NCBI RefSeq assembly: GCF_018320785.1
Contig: NW_024571676.1
Location: forward strand, 310,001 to 374,000
Direction: 5' to 3'
Source of the DNA: Cheilinus undulatus
Taxonomy: Eukaryota > Chordata > Actinopteri > Labriformes > Labridae
DNA: 64,000 nt
The notes under the pieces are model-generated. The model did no database searches and was not told the DNA's origin. It worked only from the letters and a program-made list of their open reading frames with translations. Shown here piece by piece: positions 1 to 13,700 of the stretch. Every line of letters begins with the position of its first letter. Positions within the stretch are counted from its first letter, which is position 1. Position numbers and translations under genes: made by a program.

Positions 1-1718
1 CCAGAGGATATTTTGTTTTACTTATTCCTGTATGAGCAATTAAAAAAACTGAGACAGAATGACATAAAAACAAAACAAACTTTAGGCTTAACAGATTTAA
101 AAGAGACAGAAAATTTGAAATTAGGCCAAGAAATGGCATCCTATTTAGAAAGTATGACGTATGCTTCAGGGTTGTAAAGATACAAGACTTCTAAACTTTG
201 AAATAGTACTTGTGTAAATCAAATGTTACTAACTTCCTGAGACCTGAGCTTTTTTCTAATGCATTTTTAGTTTCTCCCTTGTATTTGGGATCAGTAGGAC
301 TTGATAAGTTTAAAAGTTCAGCCTTGTCTTTGAACAGGAAGTAGTTCTAACCAAAAATGATGCCCATAAATCTCCTGAAGGTCCCGTTTCTGCAGAAAAT
401 AAAGCACTGGGTCAGTTTAAGAGTGGAAATTTTGGCTGTGGTTGGCCAGTTGTTGGGGTCTCAGTCAGTAAGAAATGATGTCAGTCACTGATAGAGGGAT
501 GGGAAAGAATTTTTTTCCCATTTTGATGATGGACCACAAGGATTTGGTCAGACCAGGTATCAACAACATTTCTAAATTTCTGTGAAAATTCTCAAACATA
601 TTTTTAAGTATCCTATAAAAAGTATTCCAACAGTTCTTCAAATATTCCCCGAATGATCCAGTGAAACTTAGTCATAAAGCCTAAACATTCCAATTAAATT
701 TCAACAAAAACTCAATGTGAACCATGTGAAAATTTTCAAGCAGCTCCCCAAAAATATCCCAGCAAATTTCCCAAAACTTACAGATACATAATCAAAACAA
801 TTCCAAACAATTTTTTTATTTTTCCATGAAAATACCTCAAAAACATCAAAGCTGATTCCCAGGCAAAACTGGAATGCAATTCCCAAAACTTACAAATGCA
901 TTTTGCAAATTTCCATGAAAATACCTGAAACTGGCAAAAAAAAAAAAAACCTGCCACAGATTCAAACTTATTTGCCAGATTCCAATTAAAATGCCTAAAG
1001 ACACTGAAGCAAATTTCTGCAAAAAGTTCCAATAAAACTATCAAAAATTTACAAAAACAACCTCAAAATTTCCATGAAAACACAAGAAAATTCACAAATT
1101 CCCTAAAATTACCATGAAAATTCAAGAAATTTCATATCAAAGCCTTCCAACATTTTAAGCCTAAACCTAAACTACACTGGATATCCCAGCCAAAAAAAAT
1201 CCTCAATGCATAAATTAATCCTAAGTTATAGGAAAGCCAAGAGATAATGTCCTCATATTTAAACATGTAGGGCCTCAAGAGTTAAAGCCTGTAAGGTGCA
1301 ACAATGATCGAAGTCCTTGACATCCAATATTTGGTAATTCCTTGTTTCTTAATTACTAAAAAAACACTTTTGCGTACTGTCCAAATTGCACAAAAAAAAC
1401 ATAAACAGCATTTCTATACCCACATTATCAGAGTTTCTGTAATATCTGGACAGTCTTGCAGGAGGAATTTTGCATTTTTTAGACTTGGTCCTCCTTTAAA
1501 CACCTGCATAATAAATTTTAGACCTTTCTTTAAAGCTTTGGGACTTTTTGACATGATCAATTCTTAAAATAACTAAGACTATATCGTTTTTAGACGTTTG
1601 CTATCCAACAGCAGCCGAATATCTAACCTTCTGTGGTCTTTTTGTGGTTTAAAGCTTCAGTAATACTTTGCTTATTCCACTGAAGTCTTGGACACTAAAT
1701 TGGAAATGAGTTCCTCAC
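1..1718. other. AT-rich stretch left of the last visible CCDC93 exon
   Basis: I see no exon with coding similarity to the missing CCDC93 C-terminus on the minus strand here, so this is presumably intron. Bases ~560-1140 contain many short related motifs of the type ATTTCCATGAAAATnCC and CAAATTTCC, a degenerate low-complexity tract. Nothing else is recognisable. Confidence 0.5.
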
Positions 1719-4700
1719 CTCTTTCTCCAGGTAAACCTTCTTGTCATCCAGTGTGTTGTAAAGAGTGAAGAACTGTTTGGTTTCTTTGTGCGTTGCAGAA
1801 ACTAAAAACCAGGAAAACATCAGTTTTAATGTCCTTGTTTCTGTTTTTAAGAGACTTTTTAACCATGGTTTTAAAGGTGAGATCGAGAACTTGCCCTGGC
1901 TGTAAAGTTCAATAAATCTCTTCTGGTACTGAGTCAGCTCGGCCCGGCTCGGCACATCGTCGATCTTTCTCTGCAGGATGGCGATCTCACGGTTCCTGCG
2001 AGCCTGAAAGGAGGAAAGAAATGATCCAAATGATGAAAATGCAACTGTAAATAATGCATCAATAACAATGGCATCCATTTTTACCCCTATTTCTGAGCCG
2101 ATAAGAACACATGCCAACAGTCTGTTACAGCAGACTCTGCTTGTACTGTTTATTTGTTGGATTATTTTAGTACTCGTCTCAATTTTATCTACAGTGTTTT
2201 TATCTACAGCTGTGACCTATTTCACTGCAGCTCCATCTAATCTTGTGTCATGTAATGTGCAGTCGTTACCATGACCAGGCGGATCTTCTGCAGTTTCTCT
2301 CTGTCTGTGTTGTACTGTTTGTCTATCAGCTGGTTCCTCTCCTAAGAACATAAACAGACCAGAAGGAAGACAGAAGATTAAACACAGTACTGCACTGCAT
2401 TACTTTAAATCTGAAGGCTACCAAAACTCTTTAATGGTGTGTGAAGATTTGTACCTTCTCCTCCTCTGTGTCTTGACCTGATGCCGTCTTCAGCTCCTCG
2501 ATGTTCTGCTGCAGACGGGTCATCTCCTCCTGAAAACATAAATAAACAGAATTACTTCATCTTTGTGAATGTTTGCCTCAACCAACCAGTAAATTTGGCT
2601 GGTTCACAGCCTGTGGCTATGGCGGAGTATATTTTAATACTGAAATTATCAATAATCACAAATAGACTGATATTAAACTTAAGAGGTTGCATTATTCTAC
2701 TGAGGGAGGGATTTATTACCAGAGAATAACTCTGATAAGTTAGAGCAGTGAGGCTCACAGAACAGCTGATTCAGGCTTTCCCTCACTGTCACCAGCATGA
2801 AACAATTCACTTACAAGGAGACAAATCACTAAAACATCTGACAGGTATCTGTGATGTTACAGTTTATTTTAATCCTAAAAGACAAACTGACACTCAGACA
2901 TGTCTTTGGGGACATTATATTCTGGGCAATGGTACACAGACTACAAGGTCTTCCTCTACTGATGTGTTTTTGTAATGTACATACAGAGGTTTGGTTGCTT
3001 AAAGTGTGCTTCTCTTTTATCAGTGTCACATATGTATTCCTCCACCAACCAGAAGAACTTTAGAAATCTAATGCCAAATTCAAGAGATTTGAGGCATTAA
3101 GCTAGTTTTACTAGTTTAAGACATTTAACAGACTTTTAAAAGATCTTTAAAGGTGAATCTAACATGGAGGTATTCTCTAAACGCCTGTTTCAGACTGGCC
3201 GTGTGTGTCCATGCACCTTCACAGCTCTCATACCAGACACATGAGTGCTCCATGTTGGATGTGACTCCCTTCTTTCAAACCATCTTATTCTTCATAACTT
3301 TTACCTCAGTAAAAGTCCCTATAAGTGACCTGATTCATAGTTTAGTGAAACCACACTGGGAAAAATTCAAAATAAAAGCATTCCTTAAAATGAGGGGAGT
3401 TTATCCATAGAAATACCAAACTGATGTGAAAACAGAAAGCAGTACTAATAGTAGACGGGACAACTGAAAAAAAAAACGTGTTAACAGACAAACATTTAAA
3501 AACCTTCACATCAAGGACATCAGTGGTGTCTGTCAGCGAGCTGCATTGCCGGTACAAATGTATGCATGTAAGAGAGCATTTTTGTGTTTATATGTGGATT
3601 TAGATGTTTTGGAGAGCCTGGCGTAGAGGATTTGCTTTCTGACTGTTGAGCCATCTGTACCAAAGAATGAGCTTCTATTCAAAGTTTACATCAGAAAGGG
3701 GGCAAATACTTTTTCACGGCACTGTATATTTGTTCCTGTGTGTCTACTCACTCTACAGTGTGTGCGAAACTCCTGCTCCTGCTGCTTCAGGTTTTCATTC
3801 ATTGCCACCAGAGCTCTCAGCTTCTCCAGGAGACTGTTAACAGACACAATAAAAATATCAGGCAAACAAAAGGGCTTCATTCCTGGAGAAACAGCTGTGA
3901 CAGAAGTCACATGTGGCCATTATGCTTCATTAACCCTTTCCATGGTGTTCCACCTTTTTTAAAATTGACACCTACATTGAAAGGCTCACTGTTAATGAAT
4001 CCCTTCAACTTCAAACAAAACCCTGACCTTTCCTGAAAGCAAAGCCATTGCGGTTTCTCCTCCTAGTGTCAGAAATATAATGATGGATGTGATATGCTAG
4101 CTTACAGGCTTAACAGGGCTGTTGCTACTTGCCTGATCAAATATAATTACAAATTTGACACAAAACAAACCAAAAATGACATTTTAGCAATGATTTTTCT
4201 AAACAATGGGGGGATTTCAGAATGGCCATTTGGGGAGTCTTAAGGGCCACTTTAGATTTTTTTTTCTTTTCTGGTGATGTTTACCAACCAAATCCTCTAA
4301 AAAGCAGAAAAACACGGGGGGAGATTATTGTGTCTAGGGCTAAATGATTCCGCGAATTATTCAGGTGATTCGAATCAAAAAATGAGGGGGTATATTTGGG
4401 GGCGGACAAGACTAAGACTGCTCTCCAGTACTACAACATGACAGGTACGGTTAAATTCCATTGGATTATTCCAAGTAAAAGTCCAGTCAGTTTGGTTTGT
4501 GGTGAGACGACTCACATTTTCATACACTTTTAATCCAAAGTGCAGTAACATGCATCGTCTTTACTCAAATTAATAAACGATTTAAAAAACATAAGTTTGT
4601 GAGAGATATTTATATTTCCATCTACATCTTCTTCTCTGCCCAAAAAATGCTGTTGTGAATTTCCACCAGATGCCTGCTGGAAAATAACCTCAAAAGACAT

Positions 4701-7700
4701 CACATTCTATTCTTATAGTTAGTGACCCCAGTCTTTGCAAAATCTCAGTCTGAGACTAAAAATTCAATGACTTGCTGACAACCCAGATAGCAAAAAGTGA
4801 TTGAATCAACACTGTAATACTGTCAGGCTGAAAGATTGCATTCAACATTGATGTCAGACATTGAAAAACACATTGAAAGTGCTCGCTATGATCAACATGG
4901 AAATAACGATGAATTTCCAATCAGTTCTGACAATGAATCAACCTTGATTCAACTATGATATGATCAACATTGAAAGAACATAGAATTGCATCAACACTGG
5001 TTCAACTATATATATGCATTGCATTATACATTGAAACAATGTTATTACTAAGTAAAGTAAAGTTGTACTTTATTCATCCCCGAAGGGAAATTCATAGTTT
5101 ACACGGTTTTTGTTGTTTTTACATATTACACACACATACAGTGATGGCCTTGTTGCTCATTGCTAAGTGCTGCCTTGAGCTGTTGGAAGGCTCAGTCTGG
5201 AACGAGTTTGGCTGGAAGGAATTGGGCTGGAGAGCAGAAGGTCGTGGTTCAAATCCTGATGGGAGTGGAGCTGGACCTGGTAGCTGGAGAGGTTCCATCA
5301 CGTCTTGAGCACTGTCGAAGTGCCCTTGAGCAAGGCACCAAACCCCGCAAAAGTGTAAACTACAAATTTCCCTTCGGGGATGAATAAAGAACAACTTTAC
5401 TTTAATTAGTAATAACATTGTTTCAATGTATAATGCAATGCATATTTATAGTTGAATCAATGTTGATGCAATTCAACGTTATTTCAATGTTGATCATATC
5501 ATAGTTGAATCAAGGTTGACTCATTGTCAGAATTGATTGGAAATTCAACGTTATTTCCATGTTGATCATAGCGAGCACTTTCAATGTGTTTTTCAATGTC
5601 TGACATCAATGTTGATTGCAATCTTCAGCCTGACAGTATCACAATGTTGATTCAATCACTTTTTGCTCTGGGGTGTGAATGATGGAACTTTATTCTTGCT
5701 AGAATGAGAAATATTACACTATGCATAAAGTAGAGGATGTTAAAATGATTAAGTGTCCCTTTACTTCAATGACAAACTGGAAAATAAAAATAAACTACAA
5801 AAAATAAATAAAGTGTTAGCAGCCAAAATTTCCTGGGAGAGGATCCCTAAAACCCCAAATATGGCATAATCTACTGTCATTATTTAACTTCCTTTCCTTG
5901 TAAATTTAAGAAACGTAAACTTTCATCAGAACTTCATTGCACTTTGTAAAATATATTTTCTTTAAAGAATAATACCAATTTTTAATATAGAAGTAGTTCA
6001 TTTAAGGGACCCAGCTTCTTTTGTCATTTGTGTAGCACTACTCCTCTTGAAAAAGCAAAAGTGACTGATTAAAGAAATGCAATATTTCTTACTAGAGTAC
6101 TCGATAAATCGTCAGAAGAAATGATAGAGTACTTTATTACAAAAAGAATCTATTACTGCAGCCCTAATTGTGTCACATTGATTATATGACACAGACGTGT
6201 CACAGTGATGGTCTTCCACTCACCTGCTGTCAGACTGCTCCTCCAGCTCCTCTAAAGACTTCAGCTCTTTCTCCACTTTCTCAGACTGCTCTGTAGCCTT
6301 CACCAAAGATTCAAAAATGCAGTTTTTCAGACCTTCCTGTATCTCAAACATGTGTTCCATATCTTCATTGATGATTAAGAAAGCATACATTTTTATAGAA
6401 AATGAGTAGGAACGTTCAGTTTTTTGAGTGCTTAACTGTTTAAGGAGTTTAGTCTTATGACAGCAGCTGGGATGTTACCTCCGATATGTCTGCTAGTTCT
6501 AGCTGACAAATTACTGCCATAGTTTAAGTACAATACAAACAGATAATGAGAAATGGGAATGTGTTTGTTATGCAGCAGGTGATCTAGGCCCATCTTACCT
6601 CTGCCAGTTTCCTCTTTGCCTCATCACAGCCAGCTTTCACCTCTGCATGCTTGGCTTGTAGCTGTCAAAGAATATAGGAATATATAACTCTGTAGTCTAT
6701 TATGTTATCTACTTTTTACTTGTCCTAAATGCTATTCCAGCTGCAGAAAAACGGTCAAAAGCTGGTTTCTACAAAACGACAATGATAGAGATTATACAGC
6801 TCAGGATCTCAATGCCTCTGGTTCTTATTAAAGTTTTGGTTTCAGTGGTTCATCCAGCTCATTTTCAATGATCTGCTGCTTACCTCCTCCAGCTGTTTGG
6901 TCTTCTGCTCGATCTGTTTGTTAAGTGAGGCCACGGCTCGGCGGTGCTGCTGCAGCGGGCCGTAACGCTCTGATCGCTCCTCTGAGGACAGCTCCGACTG
7001 CTGCAGGGACATGTGGGAAATAAAGTTTATCAAAACATGGAAATCGTTCAATAAATAAGAACAAATCATAAATGATTTAATCAAGAGCTGCATGAATATG
7101 CAGGCTGTTAAAAATACTTCTAAAGCAGTGACCTCTGGTTTATACATCACCAGGTTCTGTTTCACTCCAATAACCTTCAAGGTTCTACTAAAAAGTGCAA
7201 TAGTGGCACTATTGTAAACTTAAAGGTTTTTCTGCAGGTATTTTGCAAGCCTTCCAAATACTACTGAATAAAAAACATAACTGCAGTCCTGTATGTGATT
7301 ATGTAACTGCACAACCTGACATTGCAACTGCAATTAGATCAATTGTGTTTCAAAACTAAAAAGAATAAAATTAGGAGAAAGAAAGGAGTGTTTTTACTAA
7401 TCAGAAGTGGCTCTTTAGAAAGACATGAGGATGCAAAGTCTGTCCTTCCACATAGAATCATACGGATCCAAATATAAGGCTTTAGAATAATGATATATTT
7501 GTAATGATTTTAACTTGCAAAATCACATTTTGTGTTCTAGACAATTATTAGGCAAAGTGAGAAAAAGTATAGTATGAAACATTGCCAATACATAGGATTT
7601 TTGAATAGCCTATGGGAACTCTGATTTAAGAATGTATTCATCCTATCATGATAGACGCTAAACTCTGGGATTAAGGTCTGGGAATTTTTGCACTAAGAAG

Positions 7701-10700
7701 CTCCAGGAGCCGTTGGCTTTGGGCTGCTGTTTTTTGTTACTGCAAAGCTAAAGGAGACAAAAGGAGCTTCTGAGCACTTTTGAAGCATGTTTTGCTCCTG
7801 AAAACCAGGGAATCCTGTGTCCTTTTGTAAATCACTGCTAGCACTAAGAATGAAGAGTTGAAAGAGAGGATAATGGTCTAAAACAGACAGACAATAACTG
7901 TTAAAGCTTCTTATTGGTTAAAAATGAGTCCGTCATTCTCACCTTCTCAGCGTACTCTGAGGCGATCTGTTTGATTTCTTCTGACTGCAGTCCAACGATC
8001 TGACCCACTGCACTCGCTGTCAGCTTCCCCTGCACAAACACAGCTACGGTTAAAATGGGATAATATCCAGAAATTCAACATTACATTTCGACCGTGTAGA
8101 TTTCACTGACCTCTTCACTTGCCATGGCAGCCATGCTCGTCATCAGGGTTTTGATTCTCATCTGAGAAAGAAAAGAATAGTTACACAGTTTCCCTCTGTA
8201 AGCTTTCAGCCCAAGTTTAAGTGCTTTTAAAATGAGCTGAGTGCAGTAAGAGCAGCGCTGCAGCAGTGATTCCCTAAGTCATACAAAATAGCAAATGCAT
8301 GTATGTTCTATCTGACTTTATGATCAGAGCTGAGCTAACACCCTCACTGACTAGAAAGCCCCACCTCCTCCCCAGTCCTAAAGTTACTTCTGATGTGACA
8401 GGTAGGCAAAAAGTTAATTTTCATTCATTATGTATGTATGTATGTATGTATGTATGTATGTACGTATGTACGTATGTATATATGTATGTATGTACGTATG
8501 TATGTACGTATGTATGTATGTATAGGGGCTTTGTTTCAGTTTTCTGTCTAGTATGTAGACAGCATAAAAGACAGTTGTGAGAGGAAGCCAGACCTGCCCA
8601 TTTATAGACCTGTTATATTGACAGCTGTCATTAAAAGAAACATATGAACCCCATGACCCCCCCAATAGGGGAAACACTGTCTTTATCAAAGCAGACTTCA
8701 TCTAGATATAACGGGAGTATTTTTGCTTTTTTATTATATAATGTTTACCTCTTCTGCTGCCTGAAAGTTGGCTTCCTCTGACACCTCGGCCATCCCTGGA
8801 GGGGCCGACTGAGAGGCCAGCACAGCCTTCCTGTCATCCACCTTGGGAGAGAAACAAGAAAGACGAGATAAAAACTTTTTAATGAATGAAGAGTCCTAAA
8901 TTCAGAACAGGAAGAAAACAGGGGAGCTGTACATTATCACTGGTCATTGTTTTTGGCTAAGAGCCCCCCCGTAAGCAACACTTCCACACAAGTGACACCA
9001 CATTCTAAACGCTCGCTTTGGAGACACTGAAGGCTTTGACAGCATCACTAATGTCTAAACAAGAGGAGCAATCATGATTGTGTTAAAGTGAAAAACTAAT
9101 CAAAAGAAGTGAAATCATGTAAAAAAATGAAACATATAAATGCAATCACTAATAAACCCACCTGGTCTTGTTGGGACTGTTTGCTGAATCCATATCGCCT
9201 ACAAAGACAGAAATAAAAAACTCTGAGATAACCATGATATGGATATAAATCAAACCTCACTGTAAAAAAAAACACAATAATTGGTTTTTAAATGAATCAT
9301 GCCACACAGCAACATCAGCCCATTCTATGACAAAATGAGGATAAAACAGCCCCACATTCAGTGCAACACTTTCAAAACAAAATCAAAAATTAAAGGTGCA
9401 TCAGAGCTTTGCATCCATCATGCCTGAAATATCCAAAATATTTGCATTCTCAGGCCGGCATGTATAACTGAAAACACAAAGTATTTCTTTAAGAGGAAGC
9501 TCCACACGCTCATACAGTACTTACAGCAGGAAATCTGACATTCTAGCACAGAGATGAGATGATGGATGGATCAGAAAACATCATGTCAGATGGACAAAAA
9601 CACTGCAGGAGTAGGGTAAAGAAAGACTAAAACAGCACATGACTGGAGTTCAAGTAAAATATCTGAATATTTTTACTGACAGCAAGCGGCTTATCATGTT
9701 GTCTGAAGCAGAGTTTTTTTTTTTTTTAGATTCCCTGGTTTTTATTCCTCTTGATCGTTTTTCACAGGGATGTTATGTTTTTTTGGCTGAACCAGACTTG
9801 TAGACAAAAGTAAATGAGGAGTAGCTTCTGGTTGATTCACATCAGAAAGTTTTGGACCATCCGGATGTCTTCTACAGTAACTTATCTTACAGTGCCAGTT
9901 TCCTGAGCCATACTCATGGTGAGCTCAGTGGGTCAACCATCCAACTAAACTAACTAAGTTACAGCACAGACATTTATGTACGGTATACCTGGTGGAGAAA
10001 GCACATGCTAGGGATACGTACATGATATTAGATTTTTGCTGACATCCGATATGCCGATATTTTAAAACTCATTCTGGCCAATACTGATAAGATATTTAAT
10101 TACACTTTTTCCACTGAAAAACAAACAAACAAACAAACAATTCCATCCTGTGCTAAAAATATTTCTTTTTTAAATATTGGTCATCTATTATTTTTAGAAA
10201 CTGACAAAACATTTGATTTTTATCAGAAATGAAGGATGTATTGTTTTTTTCAAATACAGCCATACACTAGTGAAAAACAAAGAAATGTCTTTGGGCTACA
10301 TGTGCATTACATGCTACATGTATTTTTAACAGTAGAGCCAAAGTCATTTGCATCTTTAAGGGCAATAAACAGGAGCAAAATAGCCTGCTGACGCTGGGCT
10401 CCACAGTGCTAAAAAGAAATAGCTAATACATTTAGATTGATTCTCCTTATTACTCAGTTAGTTTGAAGGAATGGCTCCCTGAGATACTCTTGACAAAGTG
10501 CTTTGAATAACAACAACAAAAAGACAGATTCTTAAATGCAAATAATCTAGCTATTGTTCAGAGCTTAAATATGCTTTTAAATTTTTGAGACTCAAGATGA
10601 ACAAAAGAAAAAACAAACTTCAACTGAAGTAGTTCTCCTGATTCTGCTTTAAACAGCACAAACCAAGCAACCAAGTTTCATGGACATTTCACTGTAAACA

Positions 10701-13700
10701 GCTCCGTAACAACCAAGTGGCAACCTCGGTCCTGAAAAATGAAGCCAGTGCGGAAGTGCAAAAAACTGCAATACAGCGAGTGTCCACTTGAGGCTGGCTG
10801 CAGGAACACCAGAAGTCCTGTCTAGTCACCTGTTAAACAGACATTTTTTACACTAGAAATAAACTGGTCTACAGCCTGGTTCAAAAAACCAAACGTGTCT
10901 CATTAGCTAATGTCTTCAAGTGCTCTCACTGTACGCGGGGTGAATTTTTTTGTACCACGATCGTTCGGATTATATTTAGGAAAAATCTCACTTCACTCTG
11001 ATTGGTGCATCTCATTTGATTGACAGATAGCTCGACAGGCAGAGGCACGGTTGCCAGGTCTTTGTGAAAAAACCAGCCCAATGGCCAACAAAAACTAGCC
11101 CAAAACAAGCCCAACAGATAATAAAACCAGCCCAAATACCAGCCCAATGCTGAAATTTAACATAAGCCAGTAAAACCTCTCTCACCACATATATTCCCTC
11201 TATTGTAAAAAAATTATATTACTATGACTGTCAATGGTATCAAAATATTTACAAAATATCATAGATCTATAAATGGCCAGTGCTGGAGGCAGCTTTTCCA
11301 ACAAATTGTTAAATCTAGTTTATGAATTACTTAAGTCATTGAATGGGCTATAGCTCAGCACATGAAATCAACACTGCTTAACAATTAAGGGAAACAAGAG
11401 CATGAATATAAATCTATATTGAATCCAGCCCTGGTTGATAATTTTGGTTACCAATCATAGTTTTTATTTTATTTTGAACACCAAAAATTAACACCAGTAA
11501 AGATTTTACTCTTTATTAAAACATTCATCAAGATTTCATGTTTACCTTCAATGTTTTCCTAAACAGTGTAGCTCTGTGAATATGTCGAAGGATTCACTTA
11601 ACCACAACCAACCTACTGTTTAGTCCTTTTAAATCTGTCTTTTCCTCTTTTTCCCTGCAGCATGGATGAACTGTTCTTACTTAACTTAACATGCATTTCA
11701 TTCAAAAATTTCAACTCAAACACCATATAATGTTGACTCACTGAAATTTTTTAAAATGTAACTAAAAATTAATAAAACTGTTAACAGGCTATTTATTATT
11801 TGTCAACGTTCCATTTTCCTTATTTCAACTGAAAAAAACATCAGCTTATTAATTCACCACGTTAAGGTAGCTTTAATGTTTTAACAGAATTCACATCATT
11901 TTAGCTTACCCTGTCCAGTAGTTAAAAAAAACCCTGGACTGGAACACGGACTATTTACAGTTTCCAATATGTTTAGATGCTCTAAGGTCCCTCGCCTGCC
12001 TGGTCTTTGTCATAAATATCCGCGTTAAACGAGGCCAGCATCTCCCTGGTTGGCTCGAACTGGTGGCAGCAGATCCCGTGCCTTTGCATGAAGGCCCGAA
12101 TGCGAAGGATGTTCTCCAGCGGTGTCTGTCATTCGATTGCGCAGTTTGTTCTTTATCACGTTCATCTCCAAGAATGTGCGCTCAACAGCTGAGTTGCTGA
12201 ATGGCAGTGCCAAAAGTGAGAGAGCAAAGGAACCGAGCTCAGCAAAATTCTTGTCACCAGCAGCATCCTCGTGATTTTTCACTTCGATCCAAAACTGTTC
12301 GGTTTTGCAGTCTTCTGTATTTTCCCACTGAAGCGTGTCCAGCACTCTCCACTGTTGATCCAGCTTCCTGAGGTCCCCTCTGTACAGTTGGAGAAATGAC
12401 AGGGATGCAAGCTTTTTTTTCTTCTGAGCGCACAGCACCGCGGATGGACTCAAGGCTCCGAGGGACAGGAGTTGCTGCATGTAGTAGCTGCATGTCAACC
12501 AGAATGCTAGCTAGCTAGCTGACAGGAAGTCGTGCTTACTGGGCGGGCCGTTAGGTTGATCAAAAGTTCGGCTGAGACCACGATTTCAATATGGAAGCCG
12601 CCGCAAATTGGCTTCAAGTGCTGTTTGAGTCCGCCTATTGTAGGCAGACCGCTGACGTCACACAGGGTTTGTCCAATTCTTTCTACAGTTTATGGTAACA
12701 ACACAGTGACACCCACATCTCCAGTGCTGGAGACAGAGCACCTACGTGCACCATGCACGGGTGACTTGGCCCACAGAAGTCCATCATTGTTTTTGCCATG
12801 TTTCATGCACTGTCACATAGGATGATATGCGCGTTCTTTGTCTCTGTTTTCCATATCTGAAACATGTTATCAAAAGCGGCTGCAACTGCGGCTGCTGGGT
12901 GAGCATTTGTGTGAGTGCTGGACAGGCTTTTTAAGAGTGAAATCCTCATCTATCCACTGAGGCAGTGAGGCTCAACATGCTAACAGAACAGAACAGACAG
13001 TTGATGTCCATATATCAGTGGTGAAGCTATTATGTTTAGGTTTAACGAGGAGCTTCTGACTGGAAACAAAGCTCTGCAGTTTAGGTAAGGCTGTAAGTGC
13101 CTGCTAGGTACAACGTAGCGGGGCTTTAAATGCATCATTAGCCCACAGAAGCCCGTTTATTCTATCACACTGAAAGGCTGATTATCAAGAGCTATAAATT
13201 CAATGATTTTCCTGTTCAGCTCCTTACCTTTGGATGGTCGCTGCTGTATTTTTTAGCTTTGTCAAATGATTTAGGTAGAAGCTGTTGATGAGTTTTCCCT
13301 GGCACTAAGTTTTGTCATTCTTTATCTTAAGAAAGTCCTTGTAGTCATCAGGGTGACGGGTTTTAAGATGCAAAAATTCAACTGGTGGTGTTAAAGCTGT
13401 GTTGTCAAGTCCTTCTCGCATCACATGTACTTTACTAGTGATGCAAACAGCTGCTTTGCTGTCTTGTTCCCACACCTCAAACATGTTGAGTTTGTTGTTG
13501 GCACACATCCGGCGTCATCGTGTGTGCTTAATTATGACAGCACATTAACAGCCATACAGATTGGCATAAATTTTATTTTCGGCTGACACTGATAATTAAC
13601 TTTTTAAGCTATTATCAGCCAATACCGATATACTGCCGATAATATTGTGCATCCCTAGCACATGCCTATACTAAAGGAAAACTCAAGAAACCAGCTACAT

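Larger units (their letters stand above)
10009..13657 (-). mobile_element. Degenerate hAT transposon with nested insertions
   Basis: The ends are TAGGGATACG and a matching CATCCCTA, flanked by a perfect 8-bp duplication GCACATGC (10001-10008 and 13658-13665). Eight-base duplications and TAGGG/CAGGG ends are typical of hAT elements. On the minus strand it keeps a BED zinc-finger region at 13508-13305 ([14 protein letters not shown], with a damaged metal-ligand pattern) and then the start of the RNase-H-like core at about 13040-12770 ([16 protein letters not shown]), with stops. The core is then cut off by another repeat (10711-12694). It sits in the CCDC93 intron between the exons at 14053 and 9198 and is surely inactive. 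Confidence 0.85.

Noticed and set aside
8299-8701. Overlapping open frames on both strands rich in Tyr-Val-Cys or Tyr-Ile-His
   Set aside because: They are translations of the TATG microsatellite, with no domain or splice evidence.
12025-12498. 157-codon minus-strand frame as a host gene
   Set aside because: It is the hAT dimerisation region with a frameshift, inside nested repeats, hence called a transposase pseudogene.
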